A DNA stretch of 5,746 nt from NCBI GenBank assembly GCA_027039165.1, contig JALWEZ010000015.1:1-5746 (forward strand), read 5' to 3'. Position 1 is the first letter of the stretch. Every line of letters begins with the position of its first letter. Under the pieces are notes generated by a model, which did not search any database, was not told where the DNA came from, and was given only the letters and a program-made list of their open reading frames with translations. The stretch comes from Candidatus Moraniibacteriota bacterium (GTDB lineage: Bacteria; Patescibacteriota; Minisyncoccia; Moranbacterales; GCA-2747515). Positions 1 to 5,746 of this stretch are shown piece after piece. A program made the position numbers and the translations under genes.

Positions 1-351
1 TTAAGCTAGTTATATAGCAGGGAATTTTAAAATTTTTACCGATTTTTCTAAAAGTGATTTTTTTCAAAGTTGTTGATTTAAGCCAACCAAAACAAATTGA
101 AACAAATTTAATTTCCGAACTCCCGTTAATTTCTATAAAAGAAAATGGCCAAAGCTCTAATTTTTTCAACTGGAATACAGTCACTTGATATTTTTTTAAT
201 TCCCTTTAAAATAATTTTTAATGTAGCCTGTTTCCATAGAACGGTTTTACCAAGATTTAACCAAGAGACGCGAAAAATAGAAAAAAATAAAAGTAACCAT
301 ATATCTAATAGATGAATCTTTCGTAAGATAGTAATATCGAGGTAAATATAT
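1..351. other. Left region without a convincing gene
   Basis: No recognisable gene, RNA or terminator was found here. Weak open stretches exist on both strands. On plus, 18-188 is open for 57 codons between a TAG (15-17) and a TGA (186-188) and contains protein-like text (KVVDLSQPKQIETN). On minus, two frames are also open for 60 or more codons. They overlap antisense to each other and none has a good start with a ribosome-binding site, so at most one could be a decayed gene tail. A near-perfect tandem repeat of a 10-mer (aaacaaattg / aaacaaattt, 90-109) and a 12-bp AT palindrome (23-34) are visible but trivial in such AT-rich DNA. The last bases hold the ribosome-binding site of the sirtuin fragment (gaggt, 339-343). 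No convincing -35/-10 pair was found. Confidence 0.5.
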
Positions 352-579
352 ATGGATATACCAAAAAATATAGAAAAGGCTAAAAAGGTTATAAAAGAAG
401 CAGATGCAATTTTAATTACAGCCGGTGCAGGAATTGGAGTTGATAGTGGATTACCTGATTTTAGGGGAACAGAAGGATTTTGGAGAGCCTATCCCGTTGC
501 AAAAAAACTCGGTTTAAGGTTTGAGGAGTTAGCCAATCCTATGTGGTTTGTTGAAAACCCAAGACTCGCGTGGGCATAA
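352..579 (+). pseudogene. Truncated sirtuin (SIR2-family NAD-dependent deacylase-like), N-terminal fragment
   Basis: Residues 25-39 read GAGIGVDSGLPDFRG, the NAD-binding signature of sirtuins (canonical GAGxSxxSGIPDFRG), with an F/W-rich stretch after it (EGFWRAYP) as in the class of bacterial SIR2-family proteins that continue NPxLAWxFYGHR. Sirtuins are cytosolic enzymes that use NAD+ to remove acyl groups, and some relatives hydrolyse NAD+. Full-length members are about 240-290 residues. This frame stops at 75, immediately after PRLAWA, so it lacks the QN(I/V)D motif, the catalytic histidine, the zinc cysteines and the rest of the Rossmann fold. The ATG at 352 is preceded by gaggt at 339-343 with 8 nt spacing, so the original start seems preserved. 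The loss looks like a deletion or junction near 577 rather than a simple stop, because no sirtuin sequence is seen downstream in any frame. The peptide is almost certainly inactive. The family call is firm; the ancestral function (deacylase or defence NADase) cannot be decided. Confidence 0.88.
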
Positions 580-607
580 TGTATCTAAAAATTCATTTTA
601 ATCCAAA

Positions 608-667
608 ATGATGAAAGTATTTGGATATATAAGAGTATTAACCGAAGAATAGCAAAAGAGATTTTAT
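608..667 (+). pseudogene. Serine recombinase/resolvase N-terminal remnant
   Basis: Reading from the tandem ATGs at 608/611 gives MMKVFGYIRVLTEE, a stop (TAG, 650-652), then QKR. Resolvases and large serine recombinases typically begin MKVFGYIRVSTEEQ, where the serine of RVST is the nucleophile that cuts DNA. Here that codon is TTA (Leu, 638-640) where TCA would be Ser, and the Gln codon is TAG where CAG is expected. Each is a single-base change. Similarity ends around 660, just before the ATG of the next gene. Nothing resembling the remaining 150-500 residues follows, and no Shine-Dalgarno site precedes it. It is therefore a dead scrap from a mobile element or phage, lying between the sirtuin fragment and the DUF4258 gene. 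A chance match is unlikely over about 13 residues but possible, given how short the fragment is. Confidence 0.68.
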
Positions 668-668
668 T

Positions 669-935
669 ATGGAAATAGAATACTCACAACACTTTTGGGA
701 ACAACTTAAAGAAAGAGGAAAATCATCACCAGTTGAGCTAACTATAGAGATTATTGAAGATACTATTAAAAATCCTGATTTCATTGTGGAAGATAGAAAA
801 CCATATAGAGAGGGGCGGGTAAAAAAGATACAAGGAAGATGTCTAAAAGTTGTTGTAGAAAAAGAATTTAATAAATTAAAAGTAATAACAATTTTTTGGG
901 ACAGAACTTTAAGAAGGAGAGGATTATGCAAGTAA
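669..935 (+). CDS. DUF4258-type small protein, putative RelE/BrnT-like toxin
   Basis: This 88-residue protein has the layout of the DUF4258 family. It has an N-terminal helix with SQHFWEQLKERG (residues 6-17), a helical stretch leading to NPDFIVEDRK (about 38-47), the core GRCLKVVVEKE (about 56-66) and a last strand VITIFWDRTLRRR (about 72-84). Family members are small basic single-domain proteins with a fold related to RelE/BrnT mRNA-cleaving toxins. For many of them toxicity is inferred rather than shown. The ATG at 669 has only a weak purine-rich site upstream (aaaagag, 654-660). The stop overlaps the next gene by 10 nt (926-935), so the two are almost certainly co-transcribed and translationally coupled. 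Length is normal and the frame is intact, unlike its broken neighbours. The DUF4258 assignment is by remembered motif pattern and is good; the toxin role is inference from family and context. Confidence 0.82.
   Translation: MEIEYSQHFWEQLKERGKSSPVELTIEIIEDTIKNPDFIVEDRKPYREGRVKKIQGRCLKVVVEKEFNKLKVITIFWDRTLRRRGLCK
914..922 (+). promoter_or_regulatory. Ribosome-binding site fixing the DUF2283 start
   Basis: The sequence aaggagagg lies within the 3' end of the DUF4258 gene, with its AGGAG core six bases before the ATG at 926. This favours ATG 926 over the in-frame TTG at 896, which has no such site and would add residues not expected in the family. Confidence 0.75.
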
Positions 936-1129
936 AATATGATAAAGATACAGACATACTTACTATAAAGTTGTCTGATAAAAGACCTGTAGAAAGTGAA
1001 CATTTAGTAGAGCAAGGTATAGTTATTGACTATGATGAAAACAATAATATTATTGGTTTGGAAATATTTGATTGGAGTGAAAGAAAAAGTATAGAGCTTC
1101 CCTTTAAAACAAAATTAGCAACTTTGTAG
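926..1129 (+). CDS. DUF2283 family protein, putative antitoxin or partner of DUF4258 protein
   Basis: This 67-residue protein starts MQVKYDKDTDILTIKLSD and continues with ESEHLVEQGIVIDYDENNNI and a GLEIFDWSER motif near residues 46-55. That is the standard DUF2283 pattern (MKVxYDxExDxLYIRLS...DYDExGxVVGIEI). Members are short, acidic, mostly beta proteins of about 60-75 residues, very often encoded directly beside a DUF4258 gene, which suggests they act as its partner. The start at ATG 926 is set by the aaggagagg site at 914-922, and the first 10 nt overlap the upstream gene. The stop is TAG (1127-1129). The same frame then stays open for another 44 codons to a TGA at 1262. The family is clear from the motifs; the antitoxin role is inferred from gene order (toxin first, partner second) and size. 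Confidence 0.85.
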   Translation: MQVKYDKDTDILTIKLSDKRPVESEHLVEQGIVIDYDENNNIIGLEIFDWSERKSIELPFKTKLATL

Positions 1130-1461
1130 AAAGAAACAGGTATAATTTCTAAACATCCAGATTTTAAAAGGAATGATTCATCTTTTATTTCATATAGCTG
1201 GAAATATGTTCAAGAATATAAGGTAAGTAGGAAAATTTTTTTTAAAGAAATTTTTCTCATCTGAAGGGGAGTTTTTTCAAACATAAATAAAATAATAAAA
1301 TATGATTCTTTATGCACTTTATTTTATCGTTTTATGAAATTCTTAGCACATATCATCGTGTATTGAACTGATACAATTCCTAAAGAAATTTTTAAACAAA
1401 GTAAGATAAATAAAACTATTAAGACAAGTAAAACTCAGATTAAAATGGACAGACCTTAAAC
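1130..1461. other. Gene-poor decayed stretch between DUF2283 and HTH relic
   Basis: No intact gene is seen. From 1130 to 1261 the frame of the DUF2283 gene stays open for 44 codons after its TAG stop (text such as SKHPDFKRNDSSFISYSWKY) and ends at TGA 1262-1264. It reads protein-like but I do not recognise it, and it has no start of its own. From about 1265 to 1461 all frames are frequently stopped and the DNA is very AT-rich. A T6 run at 1272-1277 follows a very weak stem (ctc...gag), which is not a convincing terminator. The frame leading into the HTH relic is open from about 1367 to a TAA at 1457 but has no recognisable content. Confidence 0.5.
1243..1393. repeat. Short direct repeat, 13 bp, two copies
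   Basis: The sequence taaagaaattttt occurs at 1243-1255 and again at 1381-1393, separated by 125 bp. Both copies are pure AT-rich text, so chance is a serious alternative. It could also be a trace of recombination in this decayed stretch. Confidence 0.3.
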
Positions 1462-1462
1462 A

Positions 1463-1605
1463 GGTGTTTCAACTATATATAGACTTGCACAGTAAGGCAA
1501 AATTCCAACTACCAAAGTAGGAAATCAATGGAGACTTCAAAAAAAATTGATAAATGTCCTGAAAAAAGCAGGAATTTGAAAAAAAGAAGTAAAATTAAGG
1601 AATAG
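1463..1605 (+). pseudogene. Degraded excisionase-type (HTH_17) DNA-binding domain
   Basis: In one frame the DNA reads GVSTIYRLAQ, a stop (TAA, 1493-1495), then GKIPTTKVGNQWRLQKK (1496-1546). This matches the second half of the MerR-like winged helix domain of excisionase-family proteins (typically VSxSTIYRLxxEGKIPAxKVGRQWRFRKEDIDxWL). The internal TAA sits where a Glu-like codon (GAA) is usual. After an A8 run (1539-1546) the match moves by one base: the shifted frame gives IDKCPEKSRNLKKRS, which fits the family's IDxWL ending, up to TAG at 1603-1605. So there is one stop plus a probable frameshift at a homopolymer. A further TAA at 1457-1459 lies upstream, and the first helix (EVAEYL) is missing. 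Such domains are used by excisionases, integrative-element regulators and small DNA-binding modules. Its last 11 bases overlap the 3' end of the large minus-strand gene. Confidence 0.72.
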
Positions 1606-4600
1606 TCAAAGGAGATAATCCAAATGTTTTATAAATTCTATTTACTTTGGGTTTATCATAAAAATGTTCCTTTGATAAAAATTTTACTTCTACGACAAAT
1701 CCTAATCTCAATTTATTTTTCTCAAGAAAAGACAATAGCCAATCTCGATTTACAGTTAAAATTTGTCCGGCAGGTATGGGGCTTTCATTATCTTGCCTTT
1801 CTACAATTCCCATAAGCCACCAATAACCTTTAGATATATTTTTTCCATCAAATGAGGTGTATTTCCATTTATTCTTTTCTGTTGCAAAGTTAATGCTATT
1901 GTCAATAAGAGGTTTTGACAAACCAAGTAGGCCCCCTATAGGAAATTCTTTGAACCACTGCCATAGATTAATTGTTAGAGTTTCCAATCTGCTAACTAAA
2001 GGTACAATAAGAAGGCCACCCAATTTCCAATGGAATTCTTCAGGTTCAAAGTGTGCATCGTGAGGATTATCAAAAAAAGTAAACGGTTTTTGTGTATAAG
2101 GATTAGGGATCCAAAAAGACTTCCACAATACATAGTTTGCTATTTCTTCATCCTTAGGCAAATGAGGTTCCAAAGTTTTATAAGCAAATCCGTGAATACT
2201 AAATTCTACAAACAATTTATTTTGAACCCAACCTTCTGCTGGTTGTATAGGTCCCCTTGCAGCAAGGACTATTTCTGAAGTGTCCTTAGACAAACATATA
2301 GAGTTAACTAAATTTTCTATTAGTGTTATAGCTTGAGGTGAAACAGTATCAATTTGTTGGTCTTGTGGAAATTCCGAAAATCTTGGCCACCATTCTGGAG
2401 GACGCTGAGGCAGAGTTTCCCAGAATGCTACATCTATCGGGCCTATTTTGTATGAATAGACATAATATGCCCAATCTGGAATTTTATTTTGTTTATAGAA
2501 CAATGCTAATGTCCTCAAAAATGAAGATTTATAAATTTCTGAAATTTTGGAAGAAAGACCAACAAGAAAAGGTTGATGTTCCATACCGTGATAATACATT
2601 ACAGTTTCGTGTTCTTTAGGAATATTTAAATTTTTTATTAATTTTTCAAATTCCCATGACCACTGTTGAATAAAATTCACACCATATTTCTTTTCGAGAA
2701 AATTTGCGTTATCCCAATATACGGGAGGAATGAAGCTTTTGATAAATTTTATAAAAAAATCGTCAGGTGTGTGGTCTGAAGGACATTGCTCAAGCTCTTT
2801 TGGGATAGACAGCTTTTCAAAGGACACTTCAATATCACATATTAGCTCGTTTTGGATTTCTTTGATTAATGTAAAAGACAGTAAAGAAGGTACTTTTATT
2901 GCTGACAAGATAGGTAGAAGCCTATCTTTTAGGTTATTTTTATTTTTTCGAATAGCTTTTAAAAATGGCAATAAGCCTAAAATTATCGTTGTTTCTAACT
3001 TCTGATTTTCCAGCCAATTACATAATTTTTGTAAATTTTCTTCTCCATACTTTTCATTAAGGAGTAGTTCTGCGATAGCACTTGCAGCCCTCTCCCTTAC
3101 AATTGGACTCGGCCACAACAGTCTGGAAAAAAGAATCTCATATAAATCCGGCTCAGGAGCATTTACCCATTTGGGTTCTTCTAAGTGTAAATTCCCCATT
3201 AAGCTTTCTGTAAATTTTACTAAAGTCTCAGTAAGCATTTCTGCAGTATTTAAGTCATCAAAATATATAAAATATTCAACTAATCTCGGTATCGGCATAA
3301 AATAGTTAAAATTAGGTTCATTATCGTAAGGAGTTCTTCCTATTGTTTTAAAAATAAACTCTTTCCATTTTTCAGGAAAAATTTTCTTTAAAGTTTCCCA
3401 TCTTTTATAAGTATGCTCTGAGACAGTCCACCATTTGTTCCATCCGTATCCATGAATATTTGCCTCACAAATAAGCTCAAATACTCTATTTGGGGACTCA
3501 AATTCTTGTGCATATGGAATTATAAAATCTAGGATTTCATAGTACCTCAATATACGGGGATGCTCATGAAGGATAGCTTTTATAGCTTCAAATGCTTCTT
3601 TTCTAGTTTGAATCGGTTCCAACCAATGTTTTATCCAATCTATCAAAAAGCTTTCTCTTTCAAGGCTATCTACAGATTCAAAATAATTAGCCAATTCTGA
3701 AGGAGAAATATTTTCTACTTTATAAGATGTTTTCTTTGTTGAAGGTTTTGAATAAGTAGAAGAATTATATTCTTTCTCTAAGTGAGATAATATCCCAAAG
3801 TAATTCTCGTTTTCTGAAAGTATCTTATGTGCGTACTCGTCACCTTCCTGGGCTATATTTCTTAATACTTGGATAGATTCCTTATCAATTGCTGTCTGAG
3901 CGATTGCTTGAGCAACTGGATTTGATAAATCCAGTGTTTTGATTAAATCAGGGAAAATATCTTCAGCTAAAAACAAGTCTTCATTATCAGCAGTAAACAA
4001 ATAATAACTTTTTAACAGTTCAGGACTTATTTCAGATAAAATTTCTGATAACTTCTTAGGAAGGTGTCTTGTCTCATCTCCGTCTGTATAATTGGTAATT
4101 TCTACAATAAATGGCACTAAACTTTTGAGCCAATCTTTTGTCTTTTTAGAACCAGCATTATGGCATGCCTTTATACTGTCCAATACCAAAAATAAAAATA
4201 CATCTTTGTGAGAGCCATAAGTTATAAAATTCTTAACAGTTTTGTTTATCAATCTATCAAAGGCCTCGTTATCTCTATAAAGGAAAGCTACCTCTGCTAA
4301 ACTTGCATAAGAGCTCGACCTTTCGCTAAAATAAGTTACAGTATTGTCATATTCTTTCTCTAAAGTGTTAAGTAAATAATGATAGGCCTCTTCCTCTAGT
4401 ATAGGGACATTTTCCTCTCGGATAAGGGTAAGCCATTCTAAAAAATTAAATAGCGAAGAATCTTTGAAATTTAAAATAGTTTCTTTCCTAACAGAATAAT
4501 TTGATCCGATCTTTATCTTGTTTATAAGCCATATAACTAAAATAATATTTCTTAGGGCAAGTTTTAAAGCATTATAAAGTTCAATTAATTTTCTATCTTT

Positions 4601-5655
4601 TGGCCATTTAGGAATTGGTAAATCTGCAAATACATTGAGTATAGTTCCATAATAAAATGGTTGTTTTGCCTCTATTGACTTTACCAATTCTTCAGCTAAT
4701 ATAACCACCTTTTTATAAGCTAAATGAGACCATCTATCGTCACATTTATTAAAGCTCTTTGTTACAATGTCTTTGTTCCCCAAAAGGAGATTAAGTAAAG
4801 AAAAAACAAATACTGCAAAGTATTTTTTTGCGAAAACATATTTTTTGTCAGAAAATTCATCAATTTCATAGGGAAACTCTTCAGGATATGGAATATGCAA
4901 GTGGAATTTATTAAGATGTGGTATATCGTCATGAATAAGTGCATATACCCACATCCAGGATCCTCGTAATTCAATGGGAATCTCGTTTATTATCCATTGT
5001 TTAAAAGAAAAAGTTTTTAAAGAGTATTTAGCAAGGATATTGAGCAAATACTTTTTTTCATGATTTTCAATGATTGGATTTAAGAGAATTTTCCTTAATA
5101 TTGTTTCCTGATGAGTTTCTGCTAAAGTCATTATTAAATTTTCTAATAGTGTTAGTTTTAGTTTCTCGTTGAGTTGGGAAACCCATTTAAGAAATTTTGA
5201 ATAGTTCACATTTGAACTTAAATAACCCACTATTTTGCCGGTAAATTCAAACAAATATTCATCTCCTAAGTTGGCACTTATAAGACGCAAATTGAGACTT
5301 TCTCTAATTTTTTCAAGAAGTTCCTCATCTCCTAAATCTCTTGCCTCTTTTGCTATGTAAGCTAATTGAGGTAATGACAAACTATCTATCTCTTCAAGTT
5401 CTACAGTTTGATTTGGCCTTTTTTGTTGTAATAAAACCCATACTTTATTCCAAGCTTCAGAATGTTCCTCAGGAATTCTCTGGAAATAATTTAATAGCAA
5501 ACCTAACTCTAATCCTTTTGAATATTTCTCCTCTTTAAAAGCGTAAAATGTAGCTATTCTTAGTTGCTTGCCAATTAAATCATAGGGACGGCAATCTTTT
5601 ATCGCTTGTTCTATCCATTCTCGGTCTAATTTAACGCGAGTTCGATAATAAAAAG
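1595..5655 (-). pseudogene. 5'-truncated giant alpha-helical repeat protein, possible STAND-type defence sensor
   Basis: The frame encodes about 1,350 residues without a stop. The first usable start (TTG at 5500-5498) leaves 1,301, but coding-like sequence (DREWIEQAIKDCRPYD, then FYAFKEEKYSKG) continues upstream to the IS edge, and no ATG or GTG start is present there. I conclude the original 5' end is missing. Numbering from the TTG: 1-590 is alpha-helical with short helix-turn-helix pairs like TPR/HEAT arrays; 575-600 is a Ser/Thr/Lys-rich linker; 650-850 continues helical and includes SPIVRERAASAIAELLL (798-814), a HEAT-type unit; 1030-1300 is a mixed, tryptophan-rich module (PPEWWPR, WQWFKEF, KGYWWLMG) ending in GQILTVNRDWLLSFLEKN. 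No Walker A, nuclease, transmembrane or signal sequence is visible. Large helical arrays with such a tail are typical of sensor halves of STAND/NACHT-like antiphage ATPases, whose effector and NTPase domains lie N-terminal. That is inference; the family is not recognised with certainty. No terminator is seen after 1595. Confidence 0.7.
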
Positions 5656-5696
5656 ACCTCCAGTTGAGCTAAAATAGAAGCCAAAAAACTGGAGGT
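5656..5696 (+). promoter_or_regulatory. Inverted repeat that can sequester the transposase ribosome-binding site
   Basis: acctccagtt (5656-5665) and aactggaggt (5687-5696) are perfect 10-bp complements separated by 21 nt. The downstream arm contains ggaggt (5691-5696), which is the Shine-Dalgarno site for the ATG at 5704. RNA that begins outside the element would contain both arms and fold the site into a stem. An RNA started inside, for example from the -10-like taaaat at 5670-5675 (expected start near 5682), would lack the outer arm and leave the site free. Other IS elements (IS10, IS50) protect against read-through activation in this way. The repeat is seen directly; the role is inferred, and no good -35 box was found. 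Confidence 0.6.
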
Positions 5697-5703
5697 TTTA
5701 ACA

Positions 5704-5746
5704 ATGCTCATAACAAAAATATACTGTCAATTAGATGACTTCTACA
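5704..5746 (+). CDS. Transposase, IS982-like, N-terminus only (runs off window)
   Basis: The ATG at 5704 follows ggaggt (5691-5696) with a 7-nt spacer and opens MLITKIYCQLDDFY up to the window edge. IS982-family DDE transposases commonly start with a short 'LIxxIYCxVDDFC' type segment, which is the basis of the call. Only 14 residues are visible, so no catalytic residues (DDE) can be checked and integrity is unknown. The family assignment is moderate; that this is a transposase is supported by the abrupt interruption of the neighbouring gene and the compact end layout. Confidence 0.6.
   Translation, partial: MLITKIYCQLDDFY

Larger units (their letters stand above)
5656..5746 (+). mobile_element. 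Left end of an IS982-family-like insertion sequence
   Basis: From about 5656 the DNA stops being readable as part of the minus-strand gene: that frame meets TAG at 5671-5669. It changes into a compact IS-type layout, namely a terminal-looking acctccagttgagc, a 10-bp inverted repeat, a strong ribosome-binding site and a transposase start. The exact boundary is uncertain by about 10-15 bp, because the other end and the target duplication lie outside the window. The insertion points away from the interrupted gene, with the transposase reading rightward. The remainder of the gene may lie on the far side of the element, or may have been lost. Confidence 0.65.

Noticed and set aside
896..925. TTG at 896 as the DUF2283 start
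   Set aside because: It would add ten residues encoded within the DUF4258 gene; the ATG at 926 has a strong ribosome-binding site and gives the standard family N-terminus.
638..1003. Minus-strand open frame of 121 codons
   Set aside because: It lies wholly antisense to the DUF4258/DUF2283 genes, which have recognisable families and ribosome-binding sites; the peptide is low in recognisable motifs. Treated as a shadow.
1231..1277. Rho-independent terminator after the DUF2283 gene
   Set aside because: The T run at 1272-1277 is preceded only by a 3-bp stem and the earlier A/T hairpin is weak, so it cannot be supported.
1465..1472. gtttcaac as a CRISPR repeat start
   Set aside because: It occurs once here with no regularly spaced copies; the surrounding sequence reads as the HTH relic.
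1624..3005. Several plus-strand open frames of 63-93 codons
   Set aside because: They are antisense shadows of the long minus-strand gene, with no ribosome-binding sites or family motifs.
4762..4974. Minus-strand 70-codon frame in another phase
   Set aside because: Lies inside the giant gene in a different frame; no independent support.
5498..5500. TTG at 5500 as the true start of the giant protein
   Set aside because: Coding-like sequence continues upstream without a stop for more than 50 codons to the IS edge and there is no well-placed Shine-Dalgarno site, so the start is more likely lost.
352..5655. A SIR2-STAND (Avs5-like) system formed by the sirtuin fragment and the giant protein
   Set aside because: The two are on opposite strands more than 1 kb apart, the SIR2 fragment looks like a stand-alone sirtuin, and in SIR2-STAND proteins the domains are fused. 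Nothing in the sequence links them.

Overview
This is an AT-rich window (roughly 30% G+C by eye, with Lys/Ile codons mostly AAA/ATA/AGA) from a bacterial genome. The composition, Shine-Dalgarno sites such as GGAGG and AAGGAGAGG, and the gene types (DUF4258/DUF2283 pair, IS982-type element, serine recombinase relic) would suit an AT-rich thermophile or anaerobe such as an Aquificota or Clostridia relative. Nothing in the window fixes the taxon, so that is a guess.

The window reads as a small accessory 'gene graveyard' with one intact unit. From left to right: 1-351 has no convincing gene. At 352-579 is the first 75 residues of a sirtuin (SIR2-family NAD-dependent enzyme), cut off before the catalytic core. 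At 608-667 is a scrap of a serine recombinase N-terminus carrying two disabling single-base changes. At 669-1129 is an intact, overlapping two-gene unit (DUF4258 RelE/BrnT-like putative toxin, then a DUF2283 protein) that looks like a toxin-antitoxin-type pair. The stretch 1130-1461 is mostly non-coding. At 1463-1605 is a degraded excisionase-type helix-turn-helix domain.

The right 70% (about 5655 down to 1595, minus strand) is one very long reading frame for an alpha-helical repeat protein of at least 1350 residues. It has a HEAT-like motif and a distinctive tryptophan-rich C-terminal module. The architecture resembles the sensor half of large STAND-type NTPase defence proteins, but no P-loop is present in what remains; this is inference from style, not a database match. 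The frame has no credible start and runs unbroken into the left end of an insertion sequence (about 5656 to the window edge), whose transposase start (MLITKIYCQLDDFY) looks like the IS982 family. The IS has therefore probably removed or separated the 5' part of the gene.

Functionally, the only clearly intact units are the DUF4258/DUF2283 pair and, presumably, the IS transposase, which continues beyond the window. The IS also carries a perfect 10-bp inverted repeat that would sequester the transposase ribosome-binding site in read-through transcripts.
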